From: Eublepharis macularius
Taxonomy: Eukaryota > Chordata > Lepidosauria > Squamata > Eublepharidae
Length of the DNA stretch: 64,000 bases
Direction: 5' to 3'
Assembly: GCF_028583425.1 (NCBI RefSeq)
Contig: NC_072799.1
Span: forward strand, 86,228,217-86,292,216
In this document: in pieces, positions 1 through 14,100 of the stretch
How positions within the stretch are numbered: the stretch's first letter is position 1
How the letters are laid out: the number at the start of each line of letters is the position of its first letter
Notes under the pieces: model-generated
Seen by the model: the letters and a program-made list of their open reading frames with translations, nothing else
The model's database searches: none
Told to the model about the DNA's origin: nothing
Position numbers and translations under genes: made by a program

Positions 1-273
1 GCACAGGCAAACAGAGCATTAGTGGTCACATAATTCCTTTGCCCAACCCAAGCAAAATCTCAAGAGTTTCAGTCTCTGTAACAAATGCATAATTTAACTA
101 ATGAAAATATAATGAAAGCATCACATCTACATCCCCTAATGGAAGACTTTATCAGCAGAAACTTCTGGAAATACTTTTGTGTTCTTGTTGCCATTTAAGA
201 AAGCAAGAAGGTGTCTGATATTTGCCTCCACAACACAAAACTGAAAACAAGGAAATACTGGTTAGAAACTTAC

Positions 274-379
274 CAAACTTCTTTCCTTCCTTGGTTGCAC
301 CTGTCATTTTAATCTTGGCCACTTCAAAAAAATCCTTTATTTCCCTTTCATATAATCTTGATAAATAATCCATATAATT
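274..379 (-). CDS. EXOC1: EXOC1 exon 11 (last in window)
   Basis: 106 nt, residues 416-450 plus one base ([20 protein letters not shown] to TKEGKKF). Acceptor TTTTTCTTTAAG, donor TTTG/GTAAGT. The next exon lies left of the window; positions 1-273 are intron with no feature I recognise. Confidence 0.95.
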
Positions 380-2088
380 CTTAAAGAAAAACAAATACAG
401 AATTGTAGGTAAATCTCAAAACATCAACGAGCATCACAAAGAAAATTCACAGCAACTACATGAGACAGATATTGTTCCCCTGACATGAAATTTCGAGAAA
501 TTAAAAAGAATAAGCTAACAGAGATGGTGTACGAGTGGTGGGAATCAACAGATATATCTTTCCTATCATCCAAGAGTTAGTAGCCCATGCATTGACTCAC
601 GTTGCCATCTTAATTAGCAAGCTTGTCTAATTTTGCTAACTAGCACTCTAAGATTGGATTCTACCAGATTTTCTACTGGCAACTAGGGATGTGCGCTTCA
701 GATATCCAAATCAGATTTTTAACCCGAATTGGACCCAATTCCAAAAGATTCGGTATTCGGATTTGGAAATACCAAAGCAAAGCTTTCCAAAGCGATTCGT
801 GTTAGTTCGGAAAGCTTTGGGGCATCTGCAAACAGCTGGCAAAGTTCTGCTACAAATTCAAGCTTCCCGCACTTTCTTAGGAGAGCAGGAGGGAGAAGGA
901 GGGAGTGACTCACTTACAGCCTCCTCCTTACCTTTCCCATCTTGTAAAAAAAGGCAGGAAGCTTGAATGTGCTTCAGAACTTTGCTGGCTGTTTGCAATG
1001 CAATGCAAACAGCCAGCAAAGTCTGCAGAGATTCCTGCTTAATTTACAGAGTGGGAGGGGTGAGTGAATACAAGGGGGAGGAGGGGGATCAGGGAAGGGA
1101 GGGAGGAGTTAGGAGTGTCCAATTCCACTGCTGCATCCTTCCAGCCAATGGATTCTCTGGAAGGAGATGCAGCAGGGGATTTAAACTGGAGGCTTGCCTT
1201 TTGGCCAGCCCACAATTTTCCTTGGCCTATAGAGACACTGAGAGTGAGACTTCCACTGCTGGTGGGTAGACTTTCTGTCTCCATTGTTGGCTGGCCTGCT
1301 GGACTTGGAGGACTTCACTGAGGAGGACCTCACTTCACCTGGAGGATTCCTGCCTGCCTGCCTCACTGCTGGACCTCAGGACTGGTGAGAGAGTCAGTGA
1401 CTCACGGGGTTTTCTCTGAGGGGGGGGGTTGCTTGTCTGGGTGGGTGGGTAGGTGGGAAGGGGAGGGATTTTTTTTAAAAAGTTAATTTAAAATAATCTT
1501 TATTTTGGGGGTGGGAGGGATTCTTGCCTCTGTGTGGGTGGGTGTGGGGGGGAGGGCCTTTGTTGGTGTGAGCAGCTTCTGGCTGGGGCATTTGTTTGGG
1601 GGGGAGGCTGGTCTTTATTTGCAGTTTTAAATTTTGGGAAGGTTTAAATTTTTTCCTGCTGCTGGTATGTGTGGGGAGGGGGGAGGAATACTGTTCCTGT
1701 TTTGAGTTGTGTGTCTTGTTTTGAAGTTCACTTTTTCCTGCTGTTGTTGGGTAGGGGGAACTGTTCAAGCTTTTTGCTATTTAAAAGTTTCCTGTTGGGG
1801 TTTTAAATTTTTTTACTGCGGGTAAACTATTTCAAAACAGAAATGGTTTACTGGTGTGTGGGTAGCTGTGGTACTGTCTAGGAGACTGTTGTGACGTGCC
1901 TTCCATGCTGTGTAACAAAGCCAAGAAATAAAATGTTTTTGCAAGCAATTATGTGTGTGTGTTTGTGATTCTCTGGTGTGTGGGTAGCTGTGGTACTGTC
2001 TAGGAGACTTTGTGATGTGATACTAGTGTCATCATGTGCCTTTAATGCTGTAACTGAAAGCTAAAAAATTTTTAAAAATTTAACTTAA

Positions 2089-2128
<40 letters not shown>

Positions 2129-5100
2129 GTGTGTGTTATTCTCTGGTGTGAAGGTAAGCTCCCATCATAGGGAACAATGCAGAGTGGCTGGTCAGCCAGC
2201 TCTGGGGGTGGTGGGGAATTTGGGGGTGCGTGTCTGTGGTTCAGGTGTGCTTTCCCAGGTGTGAGCTTGCACTCAGGAATGTGCCCTCCACTGTGGGCAC
2301 ACCCTGGGAAAGGCAGTTTGAAATTTCCCAACATAGGGAACAATGGAAAGTGGCTGACCAACCTGCTCCCGGGGGGGGGGGGGGATTTGGGGGTGCATGT
2401 CTGTGGGTCTCTGGGGCTGCTGGGAGGTAGATTGAAAGAGAGATTGTGCCTGTGGCCATGGATGCCACATTCCATGTGTTCCTGCTGTTGGAGTCTGGAT
2501 TTTCCCACAACAGGAACCAATGGAGAGTAGCTGGCCAGTTACTGCAGGAGTGGTTAGTTTTTTGGGGGTGAGGGGAAGGGTGGTTCTGATAGGCTGTTTG
2601 GGGTGTGTGGTATAGCCAGACTGTGGCTGCTGCAGTCATTAGCAGCCACAATCCATGTGTTTCTGCTGTGTGTGTGTCTTCCCCATAGTAGAAATAAATG
2701 GTGTGATGGGAAAACCACTTTTGGGAGGCCATAAAATGCCCCCCCAAGTGAAATCTCCCTGAAACTTGGGAGAGGGTGGGAGGATAGGTAGGAGCAGGTC
2801 CCCTGAAATTTGGGTGCATTTTGCTTGTTTTTCCCCATAGGGAATAATGGAGAGTGGAGGAGGATAGGGGCACCTTCTTTTGGGGGCCATAACATGGCCC
2901 CCCTAAAGTCCAATCATTCTGAAACTTGGGGGGGTCATTAGAGGAGAGTCAGGAGAAGGTCCCCACCAAGTTTGGTTTGCTTCGTAAAGAAAATGGCCCT
3001 CCCCAGTTTCCCAGAAATCCAGGAACATATTCCCCATTGAAAATAACAGCTGAATCTTTACGAAGCAAACCTGAATCAATCCGAAGCGGTAATTCCGCTT
3101 CGGAATTCCTTTTATTCCGAATTTTCCCCCTGATTTGGGTAAACCAAATCAGGAAAACCGAATCACCCTGGCCGTGCACACCCCTACTGGCAACCATTGG
3201 TGACAACCTGAAAGGCCGAGGATCATTAGAGCCACATGGACAAAAGCCACACAAGATAGAGGCTGAATTGAAGAGACTGAGAGCTAAAACATACGAGATG
3301 AATTACACAAGGACACTTAAGTGAAGGGAGATGCAATTTTAGCTAGGAAGCTGAGTTCTAAAAGACAGATTGGAAGGCTTTGTCAATTTCCCCTCTCTAC
3401 AGAGCCAAAGAGATTACTCTTCAGAGAGTGTGTTTATTTCATCTTAACCTCCCAAAGGCTCTGTCAGTTTCACCTCCCCTTCTGGGGGGCAAGATGAAAT
3501 AAACTCTCTGAGGAGCATTCTCCCTGGCTCTGTGGAGAGGGGAAATTGACAAAGCTTTCTGATTTGTCTTTTAGAACTCAGCTTCCTGGCTAACATTGTG
3601 TCCCCCTTCACTTGAGCATCCTCATGTAATTCATCTCCTGTGTTTTAGCACTAAGGCAAGATAGAATAGAAAAGCTAGCAGGAATAAAACCTATAATCAC
3701 CCTTCCTGTGCTTCGGATCAAGTTTTCCATTCTGAGTAACTCACCTTTGTCAGTCCCTCATATTTTCCATAATCTGTGTTCTTTAACCACTCCATCAGTT
3801 TAGCATAGCGGAGCAAGTCTCTGTGAAAGGGATGGTGATTTGGCAGTGTTAACTCCACAGAATGCTGAGCAAGAGTAGAACTCTGATCATGACCCTTGAC
3901 AGAAGACAACAGAAGAAAACTGTTTATGTGAACATGCCAGTAGCTTTGCAAACATATATTATACCTTGAGAAAGTGCCACACTTTTATCAGATATAAACA
4001 ATATTATTTGCCATTTGCTAAAGTATATCTTTCCAGCTGTTTGGTGTTTCTATCAGTTTTGAAAGACAGAAAAACGTTAATACAAAGTTCAGAAAACAAA
4101 GGTTTAAAGGACAAAATGCTGAGTTACATTGAGTGTTAGGAATCATTTTGTGCAACCACAATGCATTCTCATTAGGAGTTGCTTTTCTGCTTGAAATTTC
4201 AAGATCATTCTCCTTTACCTTGTGCTTCAGAGATAAAATACTTTCCCTCTTGAAACACAGTGAATTTACCTATGCCTCAGCCAGTCCCTTGCAACCAGTT
4301 TTTAGTCACTTGTCAGAGAAACAAATGAAATATTTTTATGGTATTTTGTATTTTTCATTGAGCCAGATTTTCCAGAAAGCTTTTGTTTTAAAGAAAAGGT
4401 AATTCAACAAACATTACAAGCAGAAAATCCACAAAGAGCATCTTGTTTTCCCCACTGTATCCCTCTCCCATACCATTTCCTTCATTACTCCTTAGCTGCC
4501 CCCAAAACCTCTCCTTCTTGCACTCTCCTTCCTACCCATCAACCAACCTACCTTTATTTTCCTCCCACTATTAAGTGTTCACTCCTTCTCTGCCCGGGCA
4601 GCCTTTCCCCCTTTCTTCTTACTACCCTTTTCGATTTTCCCCTTTCAGCTTCTCTTCCTTTTCTTTCCCTGCTTCCTTCCCTCCCACCTTTTACCCTTTT
4701 CAGTCTCTTCTCCTGTACCTTTCACTTGACAAAATCAAATATTGGCAATGTTGTTATGATTGCCCAGCAACACCCCCAAAATGCCCACCAAGATCTCAGA
4801 ACACAGCCCCTTCTAGATCTCAGTGGAAATTCACATTTTGAAGTTAGAGGTGTTGCTTGCACCTGTTTTAAAAAGCTCAGATTTTTCTGCATTCTCATTG
4901 GGAGGAAGCTGAAGAATTTCCCCTCAGGTTAATAGACGACCCCCCCCCCCCCGGCAGTCCTTGGCTCCACTGTGTGGATTTTTTTATCTAGGGCATGATT
5001 CAACATTTAATATAATGATTTAAATCAGTAGCACTCTCTGTTCAGCTCACAGAGAGCCACACCATCAACCAAAAGAGCTATATTTATTTTTACACCTCAA

Positions 5101-8100
5101 GGAGCCTCACAGCTTGCTTATTGTTCTGGTGATGGCTGTTTCAAGGTGGGAACCACCTGTCAACCACAAGCCCCACCAGGGCACGGACCTGGCACACTTT
5201 CTGAAACATGGGATAGATGCTCAGAAGAGCCACCAGTGGCATGTGAAAGAGCCACAAGAGGCTCCTAAGCTACTGTGTATCACTGATTTAAATCATTCAG
5301 CTGCCTACAGAGACATCTGATAATGGTAACACCAAATACAGGTCCAAGAGATTCAGGGTTGCAACATCACGGTTGCACACAATTTATAATGAGTTTCATC
5401 GCTTCTCCAATTAAATTGAAATAAATAAATAAATGTGTATTTTTATACACACACATACCCTTCCACCCTCTATCAGGACCATTTAGTTACTTTTTACTAT
5501 CAAAAATAAAATCCTGTCCCTGGCAGGGTTTTCATGACAAGAGAGTATCAGAGGTGGTTGGCCATTGCCTGCCTCTGCAACCCTGGACTTCTTTGGAGGT
5601 CTCCCATCCAATTACTAACCAAAGTCGACCCTGCTTGGCTTCTGAGATCTGATGACATCAGGCTCTCCTGGGCTATCCAGGTGTATAAGAGAAGATGCAA
5701 AATTTGGAAAAGACTTAAGAACAACTTTGTTCTGTACCTACAGCACTAGAGGTGCCTGTCCTTTTTCGTCACTCCTCACCCCAACTTGATTCAGATTTAA
5801 TGCAATCATGCACAGACATTTACTACAAACTGAAACTCTTAAGTACTTCCATGTTACTTGAATATTTCCTTGTCTTCATTGTGCAGTCTTATAAAACATA
5901 TTAATCACAAAAGGAGGAAGCTTTAGAGATGAGGGAGCAACTTGGAGGATTTGATCCCTTAATTTACAAGGCATATTTTCTATTTAGTTGAGGCAACACT
6001 GCAGGGTGGTTAGGGTTAGCAAGCTTTGTTTAAAAAAAAAGAGAGAGGCTCAGTATGATAAAGCTGCTCCATTCAAACGTTCTGTACTCACAGGAACTGA
6101 AAGACAGTAGGACCTGTTATAGAGCTGGAGAAGAGTCTCAGTAAACTATTTGGAGATAAAATACAGGGATAAACACTGGATTGAGTAGAGAAGCCCGAAC
6201 AACCAACAACCAGAGATTAAACTGTGAATACACCACATTAAGGACTCAAGGACAGCACTGAAGTCAGCCCATATCTATTAACATGCATAAGAGGCATAAG
6301 AAAATACATGCATAGGTATAAAGCAGAAGGAACATGAAGGTACACCATACTGCATATTCTCATCCTCTGTCTGACACCTAAGTGAACCAGAACATGCAAG
6401 CCAGTCAAGCAGGCTCCATCAAAGTAGTGGATTGGTTTTGCATTAGGAGGGTGGACTGCGGTATCATAGCATGACTTCCACCTCTGTGGACCATCCTCAT
6501 ACCATACTCACTGCTATTAGTAATGTAGATAGGGGATGACCTCAGGGTAGACAGGTCAGCCCAAGCACCAAAGGCACATGCTTTGTAAACTACTCTGAGG
6601 GGGCATTAAGTTGTCCTGAAGGGTGGTATATAAATCAAATGTTATTATTATTACCTTTCTCTCTTCAAAACTGCCAACAGGATATGATTGAACGGTGCAG
6701 TCCTAAGCAGAGGTATCCCCTTCTAAGACCATTGACTTCAACAGACTTAGAAGGATATAATTCATCTTAGGATTTTAATGTAAATCACAGTTCAAAATGC
6801 AATTGAATTGAAACCCCCCTCTTTAATTGAAATACAGAGGAGTTTTTGCACAGTAGAGTCCCAGTACTGAAATATAAGTACTTTTTTAAAATTAATGAGT
6901 GTGGCCAATGGCTGGTTAATATCATGACATTTTCTAGGTTTCACTGACTGAGGTAATGACAGATCACTGCCTGTAAACATGGAAACCTGTCACGTGGCAT
7001 AAAAAAAAGCTCTTATAAAAATATAGTCACTCAAAAGCTATGAAGACCCAACAATGAAAAGTTAAAAGATACCTGCTGAACAAATACATTGTTCAGATGG
7101 CTGGCCAGTCTCCGTGCAAACTGCTCTCGGAGGTCACTGAATCGCTGCTGCTGTTGCTTGACTGCATGGAGCATGTCATGCCCTTGAATCAGAAAAGTGA
7201 AAGAAATTACTAGGATTTGTGAAAAGAAAGAGACCTTTAAAAAGGAGCCAGAATGCTCCAGGTGCTAAAAAAAATCATCTGTTTTTAGAAAATAATCTTA
7301 CCTGGCTGAAGAGCTACATTCATACATTGCAAGAGAGCATCTGCTGCATTAGTGCAAGCTTCAATGCCACGAGAGGATGAGAGGTCTCCTTCCTGGAGGG
7401 CCTTGATGTGACCTTTTGCCAAATCCATATGGTTCTGTGAAAACAAATATTTACTTTTTAAAGCTCCTTTTATGTTCCAGACTTTAAGAAAAAGTGAATA
7501 ATTTTTTAAAACAAATTCAGAAACAGGGAAATTTTAATCCATGATTTGGGAAACTGAGCTCCATGTTAGCATTTTATGTGAATAAATTAGATTTAGGAAT
7601 ACTGTACCTCCTAGATCGAGTATAGGCAAAAAGAACGAGGCTGTATCCAAACGTCACAAACTCACTCAGGTTTATTCAAAATGAGAATGAACTTGGCTGG
7701 CTCAGCCTGCACATTCCTTTCTTCCTTCATGCTTGGAGACAAAACTGAGGACATCCTGATTTAGGAAATCTTTGATCTAATCATGAGAAAACCCATTCCA
7801 CAAGCAGATCTCTACCTACGATTCACTGGAACCTGCCCTATGTTCTAGCAGTTAAGTCACATTTCCACCCATTTCTGATGTACTTTTAAATGACTGTATT
7901 GCTCTCTAAACTGGTGGGATGGGGTGGGCTACAGGTGCAAACGAACAAATTTGCTAGCACAGACAAGAAAGGGGAGAAAAACCAATAATCCTGCAGCAGA
8001 AGAGTAACCAAATAGGTTTGAACAAAAAAAGAAGTAAAAATGTGATACAGACAATTAAAACACTGGTATATAATTTAACAAATAAAAATACATAAGTCTG

Positions 8101-11100
8101 ATAAGTGATCAAACTTGTGCACTTTTATTTGTTTTAATTATTTGTACCACATTTTTACTTATACTTAATTCTTTTTTGTTGTTGTTTTGTTCCAAATCTG
8201 CTAGCACTTCACAAATATGTTAATACTTACAACGAGAAACTCTATCTCAGACAGCAGCTTCAGGTTATTAGTGTTGCTGAGATGAATGAGATGGTTACTT
8301 TCTGAGATCTGGTCCATTTGTTCTTTCACGCTCTGAAGCATTTCCTCATAACTGCTCAGCTTCACTTCAATTTGGTCTACTTCCTTAAGTGCCTCGTCCA
8401 ACAGTTTCATTAGGATGTTAACCTGTTTCTCAGAGGCCATAATTGATTGAATGTTTGCCTACAAAGCAAATTGTATAATTAGTCAGTGGGTAGACACTGA
8501 ATTGTTTAAAATCCCTTTACAACTTTTATTCATTATTTTATTCTAGGGAAATCTGTTTAAAGATGGAGATGAATACAGAAATACAATGACCTCATCTTGA
8601 AACACAGCTTATTTATTTATTTTTAAATGGAAGACATTGCTTCCTTAGAATCATTATACTTTACGCTTATGAAGTGGCAATAATGCCAAATTGCAGAACA
8701 GGAGTACCAGAAAAAACCTCTACCAGTTCAAAATTCGAAAGCTCATTATGGAATGAATCCCAAAGTTCCTGCCCCAGGTCCAAACTCAACCACACACTAC
8801 TTAGATAACTTTTCAGAACCTCTTGAGAACTAAAGGAAACTTATTCCTATTTACAAAAAGTTCCTTACCCCATCTAACACCTGAAGCTCCCTGGAGAGCT
8901 TATCTGCAAAGGCTTCAGCGTTAGAGATGGCATATTCACAGCCTTCCATCATTATTTCAATGTCTTGTTCCTCCCTTGCATTTAACTCTTGATATTCATC
9001 CACCACCTCTTCATCTCCCCCAGCCACATTCTGATTCTCTCCACTTGGAACAGATTCTTGAGAGAGGACATAAAAGGGATCACAAAACATGGACACAGTT
9101 CTACAGACCATGTAGGTCACAGACCAATTGACTAGTCAATGTATCAAAATAAATGCGTATGTGCCAAAAGCCCCATGAGACATCTTATATTGTTCTATTT
9201 TAAAAGGACTTTTTAAATAATGAAGATGTGCTCATATTAAATAGGTTATCGGGATTTGATGGCTAATATATTCAAAGATTCTCATGTTCCACTGGTGTTA
9301 AGGTATTGACCAAACATCTGAAATCTATTTTGAAAATCAAATAGAACATTTACGCTTACTATTTTAGAATTCTGTATATTGAATTTATACACAGAGATTT
9401 CTCGGTAATGTTGAACATGTTGTCTAAAATGTTATACCACTTTAGTAGCTGAAATACTATCCGCATGAGTTTTCCTTATGTAGCAGGGTTCTCTTTACCC
9501 CTCATTCTGAGCCAAGTTTCTAGGATATGATTAACGTTACAAGTGTCAAAACAAGATGTTTAATCTCTTATGGCAGTTCTCTTAATCAGGATTTTTTTTA
9601 AAAAAAATCAAATTACCACATCAAACGGTAAAGCAATTTGCTGGATCTAATTTCAGAACTGGTTACTCTCTTGCACTGTGATCCTATGCAGAACTACACC
9701 CTTTCTTAGTCCACTAAAACCAATGGGCTTACACTGGAGTAACAGCACAGAACTGCACAGCTAGATACCAGCTCACTAAATATTAAAATTATTAAACTAT
9801 ATATAAATCCCTATCCAATTCATTAAGTCCAGATTCAATCAATTCATTCAATAATTCATTGAATCCAGTTTCAGTAAATTAATTGACTAAGAAAAGGAAA
9901 TTTAATTTATCACACTATGATGCAATATACTTCCTTCCAGTAATTTCATTTCAAGTTCAATATTAATTCAGTTTGTTAGTGGCTTCCATTAAACTTCCTC
10001 CACTCTTTTTCCTTCTCAATAGGCAGCTTGTAAGGAATTAGTATTCCTCTGGCTTTTGCTGTACCTGAATGACTCTTCCCAGCACCCTCCTCCTACCAAT
10101 AAAAAAATACATAAGACAAATTCTCAGTCACAGTGCTCTACTCCCACCAGTAGATTTCCAAAGCATGATACCAAAGGGTGCAGTCAGCAATCACATTATG
10201 TACAATCGCCTTACTGTGGCCTTCAGTACTCCAGAGTACCTGTGAGGGAGGGAGTGAAAGTTCCTCCCCCTCTCCCCTCCTCCTAACACACACACAAGAT
10301 TGCTGGCCTCCCAGTTCTCAGGGGAACTGAAGTTTTGGTATCTACAGGGTGGGTGGGGGGAGGTGGAACCAGTAGGAACTGATGGGCCATTTATCTGCTC
10401 CTACCACAATCTCTTCTGCCTCTGCAGCCACATGATTTTAATAGTTACAGCCCTTTTGTAGGCAAAGATGATGAGAATCCCTACAAACATTCAGTTTACA
10501 GGAGTGTGATTTTTTAAAATTATGTAACATTAAAAACAATTTAAGGGGTAGCAACAGTTGAGGAACAAGCTCTTTCAAGTAACTTCCTACAACATTATGA
10601 AGATGTGCCATAGGCAGAACTCCCAAACAACTTTCACAGCAGATCTTTATCTTCAGAACCTTCAAAAACTGCCTCAAATCTCTGCCTGCTGAAGGAAGTG
10701 ATGCTAAGCCTTCTTTACTGTTACAGTACAAGCAGCATCTGGCCAAGAGGGCTTTCAGGTATCAGCTTACCAATGACTAGGGTTGCCAGGCCCCCTCAAT
10801 CTCCCAGCGGGGGACAGGGGCCTGGCACTGATCTCTGGGGAGAGGGGGGTGTACGCATGTGGAGCGCGCGCGCCCCCACAGGCACGATGTCACTTCAGGG
10901 GTGACGTCATCATGCGGCCCCAGGCACTGCAGAACGTGCCTGAAACGGGCCGTTCTGCCACAGATCGGGCCCATTTTTGAGGCACTGCGGAGCACAGGAA
11001 TGCTCCTGCGCTCCGCAGCGCCTCAAAACAGGCCCGATTTGCAGCAGAATGGGCCCGGTTTGGGCGCTGTGGAGCACAGGAGCGCTCCTGCGCTCTGCAG

Positions 11101-14100
11101 CTGCTGAAAACGGGCCCATTTGTAGAGCCAGTTTGGTGTAGTGGTTAAGAGCACGGGACTCTAATCTGGAGAGCCGGGTTTGATTCCCCACTCCTCCACT
11201 TGAAGCCAGCTGGGTGACCTTGGGCAAGTCACAGTTCTCTGGAGCTCTCTCAGCCCCACCCACCTCACAGGGTGATTGTTGTGGGGTAATAATAGCATAC
11301 TTTGTAAACCGCTCTGAGTGGGCATTAAGTTGTCCTGAAGGGTGGTATATAAATCGAATGTTGTTGATGATGATGATGATAATAATATTATACATCGGGC
11401 CTGTTTTGAGCATTGTGGAGCGCAGGAGTGCTCCTGCGCTCCACAGCAGCCCCGATCCGGGCCAAAACAGGCCCGATCCCACCAACTGCGGTGCACGGGA
11501 GCGTGCTGCACCACAGGGGAGTGCGCAAGGAAGGTGTGCCCCCCACTGCTCAGGTAAGTGGGGGCGGGGTGTGGGGAGCGGGGGCGGGAGATCCTCCACC
11601 CCCACCAGGGGTCTGGGACCCCTACCAATGACTATAGCTGCAAACTTGGATATGAAAAAGGATATAGCAGAAAATGCCAACACCGCAAGTTCTGATTAGC
11701 CACAAGAGCAATATGATTTCTGAAGAAAGCTAAAACATCCAAAAGGCTTTCTAATGCAATCTATACACACATTTTACACGTATAGGACTGTTTATAAATT
11801 AGCTTGGCAATTCCCACTTCATCATTTGCAAGTATGATCCAGGCAACTTTCTCCTATAGAACTATTTAATCAACACTTCTCCCAAGATCTCATTATTCAA
11901 GCAGCTCTACAACTATGCCATGCATCAATAAAAACGGCACTGAAGAGCCTGATTTTCAACCTCAACTAGACTGCACTTCCGAACTGCAGGGTTATTGTGT
12001 TTTATTTCTATTCTATTATTCTAAGTTTCAGTGACCAAGGATCTCTGCAACAGCTTAAAAGTCAATGCACTTGGCCTTCTCTTTCCTGGAACAGTTAGCC
12101 AGTTAGCACAGTCCCGGTGAAAGCTACCTGTAACTGATGAACTTAAGAATTTCTGACATTTTGTCAACATGCTTAAGCTAACCTAAAATGAAATCATGAG
12201 ACTTGGAACTATTAAGCTTAAGACAAGCTAAAAACACAATCAGGCAAATGCTGATTTTAAGGATAGTCAAAATAACTGCATGAAACGCTATGTATTATTC
12301 CCCGCCTCCCAATAATTTAGTGTAAGAAAAGCTAAAAGTAATTTAGACTAATTACTTTGGAATAATGTTTAATGTATACCAAAAATTAAAAACTTTCAGC
12401 ACAGAGGTATTTTAAAAGAAACATTTTGAAAATGGTCCAGTTTCAAAAGTTTCAAATACAGGGCTGTTTGGCAATCCAAAATGTGATTATCTCAGTAACA
12501 CGGAGAGATTGATAGAAACTTTAGATGAACATTTTTAGTTTTAAGAGTCGTTTGGTTGTAGCAGCAGGGACTGTACTTCATGATGCAGATTTTGAAAATT
12601 CAGATACATCCAGAATATTAGATACATGTTTTATACATAGCTACCCACATTTTGAAACAGTTTTTCCTTAAAGCATGAAGATTTTTGAAGCACTATTTAT
12701 TTCAAAACTCTTTTAAGTAATATTTTCAATACATTCCTAACCAAAAACATAGTTAATAGACAATTTTAACAAAAGAATAACCAACTGAGGTAGTCAAACA
12801 GTAGGGGAGAAAAAGGAAGGAAAAAGGTGTTACGCACCTTCTGCAACTTTAGGCAGTTCTGGAGAGTTTAAAGGTATAAGAGAAGCAGAAGAAAGGAAGC
12901 AAAGAATATTAGCTAAGCAGAGAATGAACACAATACTTTTAATGGCAACATGTTTTGAGAGGAATGCCCTCAAGGGTTTGAAAAGTTGAGAATTTTAAAG
13001 AAAATTACAAAAAAACCCAAATCATAACTATGCATGAACAATGCTTGGGAGGCTACAGGATTTGAACTTAGTTAATTATTATGTTATAGGCATGCCAGCA
13101 TGCAAGTTTTATCACTATTATAAACAATCTGTGAGACCCTTCAGTACTCTGAACATTCATTCTGTGGTTATTCTAAGAATAAACAAGTTAGACCTGACAA
13201 ATAACACAGATTTATCTGTTTACTCAAACCATATTTAAAATGAAATGTTGTCTTTCTCGGCAAAGGAGTCAAGGCACCAACTAGAACATCCTTAATAGCA
13301 TTTATAAAATACTGCAGCACTCTCAGGAACCACTGATTCCAATGGCATTTCCAATAGAGTCAATGCATGAATCATTCATTCATTTCATATGCATAAACAG
13401 GCATTCCCTACTGCCAAATAAGGAGCAATCTGCTTAGAGAGATTTATCTATCACAGGCCCAAGAATGAATGGCGCTAACTGCCTCAACAACCCTGCAGCT
13501 TGTTTCTTGGATCGGGGCATCAAAAACAAAAAGTATCTCTCAACTGTATCAATTATCAGCTTGCTTGCAGGCTCGATTTAAGGTGCTGCTTAGTACTTTT
13601 ACAAGCCCTAAATGCCCTGGACTTTCTAAAGAACATCTCTCTATATCAAACAACCTTTCCCCTCACACACACTTTGCTGTTTGTGCTCCATGTGTGCCTG
13701 AAGCATGATCAGCTGCTGTGCAAGGCAGATATGTTTCCATTTTGGAGAGGATGAAAATGCAGAACTCTCCCCGCACTGCACCTGCAAAGATCGGCCAAAG
13801 CTTACTCCTTTTCCTTTTTAGGAGACATGAGCGACTGCTTGGCAAGTATTATGTTTTGCTAACTCTGACAGATTGTTTTACTGACTGATAAATTTATGCT
13901 ATGATTTTAATGATTAGTCATTTTACAAGCGCTAGTGTGAAATGATGGACCAAGTGTTAAGACATGAGCCAAAGAATCTTATCTTCTACTCAGCCATGCT
14001 CACTAGGCAACCCTGGGCCAGCCATTATCTCTCAGCCCAACACACTACCACACACTGTTATTGCAAGGATAAAGTGGAAAATTATTTGTATTATTATTGC

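Noticed and set aside
8201..8440. A separate small protein starting at the internal ATG of EXOC1 exon 7
   Set aside because: The frame continues upstream to a splice acceptor and matches the middle of EXOC1.
11127..11200. A functional tRNA gene
   Set aside because: Box A/B-like sequences belong to a SINE head; no cloverleaf could be drawn.
10910..11683. 257-codon minus-strand open frame
   Set aside because: It crosses a hAT element and a nested SINE; the peptide is translated repeat.
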